The translations under genes were made by a program, and so were the position numbers. Shown here in pieces: positions 17,674 through 25,402 of a stretch of 64,000 nucleotides of DNA; positions within the stretch are counted from its first letter, which is position 1; each line of letters opens with the position of its first letter. Location of the stretch: the NCBI GenBank assembly GCA_003150235.1, contig QAMW01000015.1:8183-72182 (forward strand), written 5' to 3'. The stretch comes from Bacteroidales bacterium. Its GTDB lineage: Bacteria > Bacteroidota > Bacteroidia > Bacteroidales > Muribaculaceae. The notes below the pieces were generated by a model. It saw nothing but the letters and a program-made list of their open reading frames with translations, was not told the origin of the DNA and made no database searches.

Positions 17674-17739
17674 CCATCGGTAGTAGAACTTAACAGTAGT
17701 AAACTCATTTATATGTCTAACAAATAAATACTTACGACA

Positions 17740-17946
17740 ATGAACATTGACACTATCGGCTACAACGCCGGCCTTGTGTGGAATGCACTTAACGAAGCTG
17801 ACGCGCTTGGACTCAAACAAATCAAGAAAGTTACCAAACTGAAGGATAAGGAACTCTATGCAGCCCTCGGATGGCTTGCACGTGAAAATAAAATCCTCAT
17901 CGCCGAAAACGAAGACGACAAGGATCTTATAATATCACTCGCATAA
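17740..17946 (+). CDS. Small winged helix-turn-helix protein (DUF2582 type)
   Basis: 68 aa. The whole protein is one winged-helix fold: an N-terminal helix (TIGYNAGLVWNALNE), a helix-turn-helix (LKQIKKVTKLKDKELYAALGWLARE) and a short wing (KILIAENEDDKDLIISL). This matches the short DUF2582 winged-helix family, widespread in Bacteroidales and of unknown function. It could bind DNA or act as a protein-interaction module. It is monocistronic, with its own promoter box and a strong terminator. Confidence 0.85.
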   Translation: MNIDTIGYNAGLVWNALNEADALGLKQIKKVTKLKDKELYAALGWLARENKILIAENEDDKDLIISLA

Positions 17947-17970
17947 AAACTTCGATACTCTACACTATAC

Positions 17971-18009
17971 GTGGGGTTGCGCCGGATTTCCGACACAACC
18001 CCACTTTTT
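17971..18009 (+). terminator. Rho-independent terminator of the winged-helix gene
   Basis: A perfect 9-bp stem (GTGGGGTTG with CAACCCCAC) is followed by TTTTT, 24 bp after the stop. Confidence 0.9.
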
Positions 18010-18033
18010 ATCTGTATTGTTCGTGACAGATTC

Positions 18034-19329
18034 TTATTTTGTGGATGCTTGTTTATTCACAACCCATGTGGTGCAATTAAGTATGCCGCCGGTCAAAGCG
18101 ATATCATTGTAATTAATGGTTTCAATTACTTTATCAGGGAAAACCTCTTTAAGTTTGGCATACGCTTCTGCATCTTTGTTTCCTGAAACGCCAAATACAG
18201 GCATGACGATGAGATTTCCAACCTCAAGATAATTAAGATAAATGCCTATGGCATGGTCGGAGTTTCCCTTGATTTTATGCTCAAACCATGGGAAATTTAT
18301 ATATTTGAGATTTGCCTTGTCAAGAGCTTTGATAATGTTAGTTTTCATATATACAAAGTCCTGCTCCAGATTATTTACAAGAACAGTATTGTCATCTACA
18401 AAGCGCATCATTCCGTCGGCATGTCCTGTAAAATCATAATCTGTTTTGTAAGCCGGTATTATGATTATCTCACATTCAAGGAGCCTGGCAAGTTCTGTCA
18501 TGAGATTTTCTCGTGTACAATCAGGATTTTCCGAGAAAATGCGGTCGGTTATAATGGCTTTATTTCCATGCATAACCACATTTCCTCCGTCAAGATTAAT
18601 GTTAGAGAAAACAGGATTTATGTTGTTGACATTATCAACATGTTTAACATCAGAACGTGAATCAGAATACTTTGGGTCTTTCAAATATGACGGGTCATAT
18701 CGGAATTGAATCAACTTGCCGCTTGGAGTCTGAACAGGCATATAATCCCTGCACCAGATATCTTTTGTCTCTTCAAGAAAAGCAAAAGGAATCTGGTGTT
18801 TATTTAAAATATCTGTAAGATGTTTACAGGTTTCCGGATGTCGCGTAGCCAAAAGCGCCGATAGATATACTTTCTGTGTATTCTCACCTACATTTGCGGA
18901 AGATTTTGGCAATTCCGGCTCTTGAAAAGCCTGTACATCATCATTATTGTCGGGGTTACTATTCAAGTGACGTGCAATCCACTCGTTACGGAACTTACTT
19001 TCATCATATCCCAGCAACAATTTGCAGATGTCAGGCGTAGGCTCGATGTTATTCTCATTGCAGATATCATAAAATATGGCAAGCTTGGAGCGCCCATTTG
19101 AATGGAAATTCTTAATAAATGATGATGATATTCTCTGATGGTATAACATCAATTTGCTGTTAATAAGAGAAAGAATTTTGTGCTGGCGTTTAATTGTAGT
19201 ATTCTTATCAGCCAATTCGGTCATTAATTCTGCGAGAGGTTTCTTTTTTAACAGTTTATAGCCTGCAAGGATGGTTCCTCCTATACAAAGAATGCTGGCA
19301 ATTATACTTAAAGATGATTCAATACTCAT
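18034..19329 (-). CDS. Membrane-anchored agmatine/peptidyl-arginine deiminase-family protein
   Basis: 431 aa. An N-terminal membrane helix (residues ~5-26) is followed by positive KLLKKK, which puts the rest in the cytoplasm. Residues ~30-130 are an unrecognised, mostly helical region. Residues ~150-431 match the guanidino-modifying deiminase fold (PAD_porph/agmatine deiminase): WCRDYMP (Asp195), LDGGN (247-250), TGHADG (His303, Asp305) and GGILNCTTW (Cys419, the expected nucleophile). All catalytic positions seem present, so it should hydrolyse a guanidino group, but the substrate (agmatine, arginine or protein arginine) is unclear. Ordinary agmatine deiminases are soluble and ~350 aa; the anchor and extra domain are unusual. 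It is the last gene of an AT-rich three-gene operon, 5 bp after the small membrane protein. Confidence 0.8.
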   Translation of the reverse strand: MSIESSLSIIASILCIGGTILAGYKLLKKKPLAELMTELADKNTTIKRQHKILSLINSKLMLYHQRISSSFIKNFHSNGRSKLAIFYDICNENNIEPTPDICKLLLGYDESKFRNEWIARHLNSNPDNNDDVQAFQEPELPKSSANVGENTQKVYLSALLATRHPETCKHLTDILNKHQIPFAFLEETKDIWCRDYMPVQTPSGKLIQFRYDPSYLKDPKYSDSRSDVKHVDNVNNINPVFSNINLDGGNVVMHGNKAIITDRIFSENPDCTRENLMTELARLLECEIIIIPAYKTDYDFTGHADGMMRFVDDNTVLVNNLEQDFVYMKTNIIKALDKANLKYINFPWFEHKIKGNSDHAIGIYLNYLEVGNLIVMPVFGVSGNKDAEAYAKLKEVFPDKVIETINYNDIALTGGILNCTTWVVNKQASTK

Positions 19330-19334
19330 AAAAT

Positions 19335-19577
19335 TTAATTTTGTGTGGATGAACTATGCTCCTGGTTGGATATTGATGACGAAGTACGTGTCGATACTTT
19401 TGATGACAATTCACTCAATATCTCAATTATGTCTTCTTGTAGCTTAATCTGTCTGTTGATTTTAAAATACCACAAAACATACGGTCGAAAAATCAGTGAA
19501 ACTACTATTCCGAAAATGATTCCTAAAAGTATATATAGGAGTATAACCCCTATATAGAACGATGCTATATTGTCCAT
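19335..19577 (-). CDS. Small single-pass membrane protein of the deiminase cassette
   Basis: 80 aa. A long hydrophobic stretch (FYIGVILLYILLGIIFGIVV) covers residues ~7-30. It is followed by RPYVLWYFKINRQIKLQEDI, a helical segment (~50-62) and a Ser/Thr-rich tail. The start at 19577 is chosen because it follows the lipoprotein stop by 4 bp; the longer in-frame reading to 19703 would run inside the lipoprotein gene. I do not recognise a family. Its position between a lipoprotein and a membrane-anchored deiminase suggests the three products assemble at the envelope. Confidence 0.65.
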   Translation of the reverse strand: MDNIASFYIGVILLYILLGIIFGIVVSLIFRPYVLWYFKINRQIKLQEDIIEILSELSSKVSTRTSSSISNQEHSSSTQN

Positions 19578-19581
19578 AACT

Positions 19582-19968
19582 TTATAATTTAACCCAAGTT
19601 CCTTTAGCAAATCCAGAACCAACGATACTATCCTCGCTGACAATTTCAAACAAGAGGTCTGATTTGTCTGTATGAACGCGTATAAATTCTTCATCACGCT
19701 CATAACTGGAAGGGTAAGGTCCCATAATTGATTTGATTACTACAGTTGTTTTTCCCTTAAATTCAAGAGCCGGATAAAAAGGATTGTCTTTGGATTCCCA
19801 TGTTCCGTTAATATTGATTTCGCTTAACGGTGTAACTAATGCTTCCTCCTCGATAATAGAATCGTTTGCGATTTGTGAATCTTCTTTAGATGTATGTGTA
19901 CAGGAAGATATTAGCAGGACGGATGAGGTCAGACATACACTCAAATGATGATGATTGATGGTTTTCAT
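19582..19968 (-). CDS. Lipoprotein of the deiminase cassette, unknown function
   Basis: 128 aa. The signal peptide ends in a lipobox (VLLISSC, Cys23). After a short acidic linker, residues ~50-128 look like a small beta-barrel or lipocalin-like domain: INGTWESKDNPFYPALEF, then KTTVVIKSI, and a final GTWVKL. The paired NGTWES and GTW motifs at the ends recall small beta-barrel lipoproteins, but no family is assigned. It is first in the cassette; the upstream sequence is a separate ncRNA-like unit ending near 20026. A degenerate minus-strand box (TAATCTTG, 20017-20010) could serve as promoter. Confidence 0.65.
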   Translation of the reverse strand: MKTINHHHLSVCLTSSVLLISSCTHTSKEDSQIANDSIIEEEALVTPLSEININGTWESKDNPFYPALEFKGKTTVVIKSIMGPYPSSYERDEEFIRVHTDKSDLLFEIVSEDSIVGSGFAKGTWVKL

Positions 19969-20025
19969 GTTCTTTCATTGCGAAGCTGCCCGTCCCATCC
20001 AGCATCGAGCAAGATTATTGGTTTA

Positions 20026-20280
20026 TAAAAAAGAAAAGCGCGGGACGATTCTACTGATTATCTGATTCGGGGCATCGCCAAACGCCGTTGAAGAAATAAA
20101 CAGTCCGCTCCCACGCCTTATCGGATATCGATACCCCTTGCCGGGGAGCGGATATGCGACAAGCATGAGCGTCTTTTGACTGCCTATCCTTCTTCAGTAA
20201 AATTTGGCGATTTTCGAATCAAGGATAAAGCAAAAACGCTTTTCAAATATGTATGGTGAGGACACGGTGTGTCTCACCGG
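20026..20280 (-). ncRNA. Candidate structured small RNA (~250 nt, rod-shaped; possibly 6S-like)
   Basis: A consensus promoter lies directly upstream (minus-strand TTG at 20313-20311, 19 bp, TATATTTG at 20291-20284). The predicted transcript opens with a hairpin (20255-20260 with 20273-20278) and then pairs end to end. Forward-strand coordinates of the arms: 20033-20040/20237-20244 (GAAAAGCG), 20063-20069/20215-20221 (TGATTCG), 20074-20082/20203-20211 (ATCGCCAAA), 20089-20095/20190-20196 (TGAAGAA), 20105-20112/20144-20151 (CCGCTCCC). All five are perfect and nested in order, and the outermost stem is followed by UUUUUU like a terminator. There is no ORF. Length and architecture recall 6S RNA or other abundant Bacteroidales RNAs, but I cannot assign the family. 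Confidence 0.78.
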
Positions 20281-20283
20281 ATG

Positions 20284-20313
20284 CAAATATACAAAAAAAT
20301 TGTGGTTTAACAA
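20284..20313 (-). promoter_or_regulatory. Promoter of the candidate small RNA
   Basis: TTG, 19 bp, TATATTTG on the minus strand; a full Bacteroidota consensus with ideal spacing. Predicted start near 20280. Confidence 0.85.
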
Positions 20314-20387
20314 TTTAACATTGCGACACGACAGACAGAACGACAGAATTTAGACTGCGATTGCCATTTTTTAGCTTATAATTATGG

Positions 20388-20582
20388 TAAGTAACTCTTA
20401 AAAATTAGTTTATAAGTTCTTATTTCAATAACCCTACGGGCTGATATATCCTTATTCGTTTTTCCGGTGATTTACCGGCTGTCAATCAGTCATGTAGCCC
20501 GCTACATTTCTTCTTTCCACCCGTAAAATCCCTCGCAAATACTTCATAATTATATATCAGCTAATTTTTGCGAGTTACTTAT
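20388..20582. repeat. 195-bp foldback element
   Basis: Terminal arms of about 21 bp (20388-20408, TAAGTAACTCTTAAAAATTAG; 20561-20582 as the inverted copy with few mismatches) enclose a nested inverted repeat (GCTGATATAT at 20440-20449; ATATATCAGC at 20552-20561) and a TGTAGC/GCTACA hairpin near 20494. There is no ORF and no clear target duplication. It could be a MITE relic or an intergenic repeat family. Confidence 0.6.
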
Positions 20583-20636
20583 AAACAGTCTGAACATATA
20601 AGGGAATTGGCTACTATATGATTCCGGTGTTTAGGT

Positions 20637-22034
20637 TTAGGGACGGGGGATCCAGCGGTTGCGGAGGAGGCGGATGAGGAAGATGGTGCCGCGGAATATC
20701 AGCTCGGCGCACATGGCTATCCACACGCCTTTAAGCCCCATGGTGCGCGACAGTATCCAGGCGAGCGGCAGACGCACAATCCAGATGCTGCCGAAATTCA
20801 TCACCGCCGGCAATGTCGTGCTGCCGACACCTACAAATACGCCGTAAGCCACAATCGAGGCGGCAAACATCGGCTCAGCCCACGCCTCGATGCGCAATAT
20901 CTCTGCACCGAGGCGGCTGATGTCGGCGACCGGGGTCATCATCTCCATAATCCATGGCGCGACAATCCACATGGCGACTCCCATCACGGTCATGACAATC
21001 ATGCCGAGCCCCACCGTGATGTAGGCGAAACGCTTCACAAGGTCACGGCGCGATGCACCGTAGCTCTGACCGACAAGTGTTGTTGCCGCATCGCCGATAC
21101 CGTAGCCCGGCATGTAACAGAGACTCTCGGCGGTCACGGCAAAGGCGTTGGCGGCAATCGCGATGACTCCGAGTGGCGCGACAATCATCGTGACGGCAAT
21201 CTGTGCGCCACATATCACGGCATGTTCGATTGTCATCGGTGCCGATATGGTAGCTGCCTTCCGTAATACCTGGCGGCGCGGGCGATAGCTGCCGTGGAGT
21301 CCGCGCAGGCGCAGTTCAGGCTGGCGGCAGTAGACCCAGTAGAGCATCAGAAGTGCGGTAACAGCCTCGGCAAGCACTGTACCGAGGGCGGCTCCAAGCA
21401 CACCGAGACCGGCGCCGGGCATCGTGACGGTGAGACCAAATATATCTATGTCGCGTGTAGGGAATATGAGAAGAAAATTAAACAGGCAGTCCATGACACA
21501 CATCATGACATTCAGCAGACTCGGCACCTTGATATTGCCGACACACCGCAGCATGCCTCCTGCGAGATAGTTCATTGTGAGCAACGGTAGGGCGGCGATA
21601 AATACTATGAAATACAGCGATGCCTGAGGACTGATGATATCGGTTCCTCCAAGCCAGTAGGGGAGAGGGCGGCTTATCGCAGCTCCGACAGCCATCACCG
21701 CCACGCTAAAGAGAAGGCAAGCCACTATTGCCTGGCGCAACACGTCACGTGCCCCGGCAAAATCTTTTGCCCCGACTTTATGTGCCACCTGCACGGAGAA
21801 GCCTGTGGTGACCGCAGAGCAGATGCCCCAGAAGAGCCACAGCGAGGTAGACACAAGTCCGATAGCCGCCGACGGGTCGGCACCGAGGTGACCTACCATC
21901 GACGCGTCGATATATTGCATGAGTATGCTCGATAGCTGCGCGAGCATAGCCGGGAGCGACAGCATCACCGTCAGCCTTATCTGCTGACGGAATGTCATCG
22001 CTTTTCCCTCGCGTATCATTGCAATATCAGCCAT
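20637..22034 (-). CDS. MATE family efflux transporter
   Basis: 465 aa with about 12 membrane helices, the usual MATE size. The N-terminal half starts LTVMLSLPAMLAQLSSILMQYIDASMVGHLG, with the conserved Asp and Gly positions of MATE helix 1; the second half repeats the pattern. It exports cationic or other small molecules in exchange for Na+ or H+. It lies 15 bp after the PatB gene and is the last gene of a three-gene operon, so it may export or take up a product linked to that enzyme. No terminator hairpin was clear after the stop. Confidence 0.93.
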   Translation of the reverse strand: MADIAMIREGKAMTFRQQIRLTVMLSLPAMLAQLSSILMQYIDASMVGHLGADPSAAIGLVSTSLWLFWGICSAVTTGFSVQVAHKVGAKDFAGARDVLRQAIVACLLFSVAVMAVGAAISRPLPYWLGGTDIISPQASLYFIVFIAALPLLTMNYLAGGMLRCVGNIKVPSLLNVMMCVMDCLFNFLLIFPTRDIDIFGLTVTMPGAGLGVLGAALGTVLAEAVTALLMLYWVYCRQPELRLRGLHGSYRPRRQVLRKAATISAPMTIEHAVICGAQIAVTMIVAPLGVIAIAANAFAVTAESLCYMPGYGIGDAATTLVGQSYGASRRDLVKRFAYITVGLGMIVMTVMGVAMWIVAPWIMEMMTPVADISRLGAEILRIEAWAEPMFAASIVAYGVFVGVGSTTLPAVMNFGSIWIVRLPLAWILSRTMGLKGVWIAMCAELIFRGTIFLIRLLRNRWIPRP

Positions 22035-22049
22035 CGTTGTCTCCCGGTG

Positions 22050-23219
22050 TTACTTCTTTATATTGTCAACTGCTCGGCACAGGCGGCGCAACCCTTCAAG
22101 AAGACGGCTGCGCGGACATGCCATATTGATACGGATATATCCTTTGGTGCCATACATCGCCCCGGCATTGACCCACACTTTCTCAGTTTCCAGTGCGTAT
22201 TCCTCCAGACGCGTGGAGTCTATGCCGAGCGGCTGGATGTCAACCCAGGCAAGATAGGTCGCTTCAAGACGGCATACTTTCAGCTGCGGCAATTCGGCGG
22301 CGAAGAAATCAAGGAGCGCGCGGTAGTTTTCCGCTATATAGCCACGCAGCGCATCAAGCCACGGCTCACCGGTGGTATAGGCTGAAATAAGCGCGACAAC
22401 CCCGAAGGGATTCACATCACACACCTCGTTGTCGTTGATGGCACGGTCGATGACGGCTCTGACCGGCTCCGACGGCGCCACGATATTGGCAATCTGAAGT
22501 CCGGCGATGTTGAATGCCTTGCTCGGAGAGCAACACACCACCGCATCAGGGTCGATGGTGGCGTAAGGCACATACTCCCTTCCGGGCAAAGTGAGTTCGC
22601 AGTGTATCTCGTCGCTGACCACGGTCACTCCGTGACGGTGACATATTGTGGCGATACGTTCAAGTTCCTCACGGGTCCAGATACGTCCGGTAGGATTGTG
22701 GGGATTGCAGAGTATGAGCAGCTTGTTTGCCGGGTCGGCACACACTGTTTCAAGCGACTCGAAATCGAAGACATAGGTAAACGAGTCACCGCAGTCGATG
22801 CGTCTTAGCGGATTCTCGACAATCGTACAGCTGTTGTTGCGGATGGAGGAGAAAAAGCAGTTGTAGGCGGGGGTATTCACAATCACTCCGTCACCTGGGC
22901 GTGTAAGTGCCTTGATTATGGCGGAAACGGCTGGTACGACTCCTGAGGTATATATTACCATCTCCGGGTCGATGGACCAGCCATGGCGGCGCATATTCCA
23001 GCCGGTCAGTGCCTCGTAATATTCGTCAGGGACCTTGACATAACCGAACACACCGTGGTCAACTCGCTTTCTCAGTGCCTCGATTATTGCCGGTGCTGTT
23101 CGGAAATCCATGTCGGCGACCCAGAGAGGTATCACCTCCCGGTCGCCGCTGGAGTCCCATTTGTAAGAGCCGGTAGCGTGACGGTCAACCGGTGTGTCAA
23201 AATCAAATTCCGCGGTCAT
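22050..23219 (-). CDS. PLP-dependent C-S beta-lyase, MalY/PatB family
   Basis: 389 aa, fold type I aminotransferase. The family opening segment is IPLWVADMDFRTAPAI (residues 30-45). The substrate/cofactor motifs are CNPHNPTGRIWT (171-182), VSDEIHCEL (201-209) and the PLP lysine Lys234 in SPSKAFNIAGLQ. MalY/PatB enzymes split cystathionine or cysteine conjugates into pyruvate, ammonia and a thiol. Its start overlaps the DUF3737 stop by 4 bp and it is followed by a MATE transporter. A role in methionine biosynthesis or thiol-conjugate catabolism cannot be separated from sequence. Confidence 0.92.
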   Translation of the reverse strand: MTAEFDFDTPVDRHATGSYKWDSSGDREVIPLWVADMDFRTAPAIIEALRKRVDHGVFGYVKVPDEYYEALTGWNMRRHGWSIDPEMVIYTSGVVPAVSAIIKALTRPGDGVIVNTPAYNCFFSSIRNNSCTIVENPLRRIDCGDSFTYVFDFESLETVCADPANKLLILCNPHNPTGRIWTREELERIATICHRHGVTVVSDEIHCELTLPGREYVPYATIDPDAVVCCSPSKAFNIAGLQIANIVAPSEPVRAVIDRAINDNEVCDVNPFGVVALISAYTTGEPWLDALRGYIAENYRALLDFFAAELPQLKVCRLEATYLAWVDIQPLGIDSTRLEEYALETEKVWVNAGAMYGTKGYIRINMACPRSRLLEGLRRLCRAVDNIKK

Positions 23220-24061
23220 TGACGTGTGATTATTTCGACGGGATCTTTTGCAAGACTGTTGGCATCGATTATCACTTCACCTACCGATTCAGCCTCTATC
23301 CTGCCTGCAATAGGATTCTTTATGCTCGTCACGGGTGACAGGATGGTAGCTTTTACCTCGCTGTCTTCAAACGCGAGGTCGCAGTCGGGTGCAAACTCGC
23401 AATCTTCGAGCACGAGGTCGCGGGCATAGCAGAGGGGCTGTGTCCCGCTTATCTTGCAGCGCACGAGGTGCAGGCGGCGTGAGTGCCATCCAAGATACTC
23501 GCCGTTCAGTACTGAGTCATAAACGGTGACATTTTCCGTACCCCAAAAGGCATCTTTCGAGTCGATGTGAGCGTTGTGTATCTCTACATCGCTGCAATAC
23601 TGGAAGGAATAGTTGCCCTCCTGACGGTAGCGGTTGATGCGTATGTGATGGCTGTGTATGAAAAGGTAGTCGGCGTTTTTGACCTCTACATCTTCGATGT
23701 CAACATTGCTGCAATGCCACAAAGTCTCTTCGGCATCGGGAATGGTGACACGACGTAGCACAATGCCGTCAAGCTCGCGGAACATCTTGGGCGCCTCTAC
23801 ACGCGTATCGGTCATCACGACATTACGCGAATACCATAGGGCGGCACGGGCGCCGGGTGTAAACGTACATTCCCTTACACGGGAACCGTCAGTATGCCAG
23901 AAAGGATACTTTCCTTCAAAACGGCAATGTACCGCGTCAATGTTCGCACAACATTTCAATGCCGATTCCCCTGCGTGAAACACGACATCATAAAGCCGCA
24001 GGTTACGGCTGGCGAAGAGCGGTCGCTCTCCGCCAAATTCCTGATTGGTTATTTCGGTCAT
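23216..24061 (-). CDS. DUF3737 family protein (repetitive beta-structure)
   Basis: 281 aa, cytoplasmic by its N-terminus (no signal). Short repeats of about 20 residues occur throughout, each with an aromatic or His near FWHTDG, ALWYSRNV, TLWHCSNV, FIHSHHI, FQYCSDV, FWGTENV, GWHSRRL and CYARDL. This fits the DUF3737 family, probably a right-handed beta-helix. No enzymatic function is established for it that I know of. It heads the operon DUF3737-patB-MATE and overlaps patB by 4 bp, so tight co-expression is certain, which suggests a shared pathway. Confidence 0.88.
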   Translation of the reverse strand: MTEITNQEFGGERPLFASRNLRLYDVVFHAGESALKCCANIDAVHCRFEGKYPFWHTDGSRVRECTFTPGARAALWYSRNVVMTDTRVEAPKMFRELDGIVLRRVTIPDAEETLWHCSNVDIEDVEVKNADYLFIHSHHIRINRYRQEGNYSFQYCSDVEIHNAHIDSKDAFWGTENVTVYDSVLNGEYLGWHSRRLHLVRCKISGTQPLCYARDLVLEDCEFAPDCDLAFEDSEVKATILSPVTSIKNPIAGRIEAESVGEVIIDANSLAKDPVEIITRQ

Positions 24062-24082
24062 AGTGAATCAATATATTTGATG

Positions 24083-24180
24083 TTTATGGTTTATGGTTTA
24101 TGGTTTAGTGCGGAATCGTCTAAACCCTAAACCCTAAACTCTAAACTTTAAACCTTCAACTTTCGCAAGCGAAAGTTGAA
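24083..24180. repeat. GGTTTA-type foldback repeat followed by a 26-bp palindrome
   Basis: Four heptamer-like units of TTTATGG (24083-24108) face five units of CTAAACC type (24120-24154) across a 12-bp spacer, so they can pair in several registers. A perfect palindrome follows directly (12-bp arms, TTCAACTTTCGC at 24155-24166, complement at 24169-24180). The same layout with different sequence occurs at 49232-49320. Both lie 3' of a minus-strand gene. Confidence 0.75.
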
Positions 24181-24237
24181 TCATTTTTTGCAGTTATCCT
24201 CGCCTCGGGGATATTTATAATGTATAATCCCAGGTGA

Positions 24238-25233
24238 TTATTCTATGGTCACAAGCGTGTATTTCTGAGAACCGAGCCCGAGTTTCTCGGCGGCTTCGAG
24301 GGTATGTGTGCCGTGACGTGAGTTTATGCGCTCAAGAAGGTCTTCCTTGCCTGCCTCGTCAGTGTGCATCACCATGTCAACCGATGCCCTGTCGAGAGCC
24401 ACGGGGTCAAGTGACGCGAGTATGCCGAGGTCGCCCATTACAGGGGGAGCCGCATTGGCGTCACAGTCGCAATCGACCGAGAGATTATTGGCGACGTTTA
24501 TAAAAAGCATACGGTCATCCATGTGGTCAAACACCCCTTTGCAGGCATCAGCCATTGATTCGAGGAATACATCCTGCTCTGCAATGTTGTCCCATATTAC
24601 CGATGCGTCATGCACCTTGCCTCCTGAATGAATCCATGCCTTTCCGTCAGATGAGGCTATGCCTATTGCCACATTTTTAAGTGCGCCGCCAAATCCGCCC
24701 ATAGCGTGTCCCTTGAAATGAGACAATACCACGAGGAAGTCGTAGTCGAGGAAATGCTTGCCGACATAATTCTTGTCGAGATGCAATCCTCCGTTTACCG
24801 GAATGATAGTGTCGCCTTCTGCATCCATGATGTCAACTTTGGCAATTTTGTTGTAGCCGTGTTCTTCCACAGTGCGCAGATGCTTTTCGGTGGTGTTACG
24901 CGATCCTTCGTATGCAGTGTTGCATTCCACGAGAGTACCATTGACTTTCTGCACAAAATCCTTTATCAAGTCAGGATCAAGCTGGTGGCTCTTGTCGGAC
25001 TCTCCTGTGGAAATCTTGACCGCCACATTGTTTCCCTCGGCTTTTCTGCCAAGAGCCTCATAGATTTTCACAATGTTTTCAGGGGTGATGTCCTTGATGT
25101 AATATACGACAGGGAGAGAATCGGCTTCTGATGTCGTGGTGTCGGCGGATGCCTTTACGCTGTTGGCGCAGCTGCTCATGCTGAGAAGAGTGCCACAGGC
25201 TGCGCAGAGGAGAAATGATTTTTTAAGTATCAT
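24238..25233 (-). CDS. DUF362 domain lipoprotein
   Basis: 331 aa from the ATG at 25233, which gives MILKKSFLLCAACG and a lipobox ending LSMSSC. The remainder matches the DUF362 family: NVAVKISTGE, FLVVLSHFKGHAMGGFGGALKNVAIGI (split across residues ~175-200), HSGG and a C-terminal DPVALDRASVD. Larger DUF362 proteins carry a 2x[4Fe-4S] ferredoxin domain; here only scattered Cys occur (CDCDAN), so the cluster domain is absent. The protein would face the periplasm. The physiological role is unknown. The gene stands alone with a TAACTTTG box (25282-25275) upstream. Confidence 0.85.
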   Translation of the reverse strand: MILKKSFLLCAACGTLLSMSSCANSVKASADTTTSEADSLPVVYYIKDITPENIVKIYEALGRKAEGNNVAVKISTGESDKSHQLDPDLIKDFVQKVNGTLVECNTAYEGSRNTTEKHLRTVEEHGYNKIAKVDIMDAEGDTIIPVNGGLHLDKNYVGKHFLDYDFLVVLSHFKGHAMGGFGGALKNVAIGIASSDGKAWIHSGGKVHDASVIWDNIAEQDVFLESMADACKGVFDHMDDRMLFINVANNLSVDCDCDANAAPPVMGDLGILASLDPVALDRASVDMVMHTDEAGKEDLLERINSRHGTHTLEAAEKLGLGSQKYTLVTIE

Positions 25234-25274
25234 ATTGAAATGTTTTAATTGGTTAAACACAATAATTCACTTTA

Positions 25275-25282
25275 CAAAGTTA
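25275..25282 (-). promoter_or_regulatory. -7 element of the DUF362 gene
   Basis: TAACTTTG on the minus strand, about 40 bp before the start at 25233; no -33 element at ideal spacing. Confidence 0.55.
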
Positions 25283-25343
25283 CAGCAAAAAACAGATTAA
25301 AAATTACCATTAGACCATTAAAAACTACCATAATTACAGAAAC

Positions 25344-25373
25344 GAAGGAGCATCACACACATGATGCCCCTTC
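25344..25373 (-). terminator. Terminator of the rpsU-xerC-hpf operon
   Basis: Arms of 11 bp (GAAGGAGCATC with GATGCCCCTTC; one G-U pair on the transcript) are followed on the minus strand by GTTTCTG. Lies 30 bp after the hpf stop. Confidence 0.75.
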
Positions 25374-25402
25374 TTATCATTATCGATTGCGTATCGGGCG
25401 AG

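Larger units (their letters stand above)
17400..17739. other. Intergenic region carrying two divergent promoters
   Basis: This 340-bp AT-rich gap separates the efflux operon from the winged-helix gene. It holds the minus-strand box TAATTTTG at 17510-17503 and the plus-strand box TAAATTTG at 17666-17673. No inverted repeat or small gene was recognised. Confidence 0.6.

Noticed and set aside
24185..24237. Hairpin ATCCTCG/CGGGGAT as terminator of the DUF362 gene
   Set aside because: Stem is short with a G-U pair and there is no T run on the minus strand; too weak to list.
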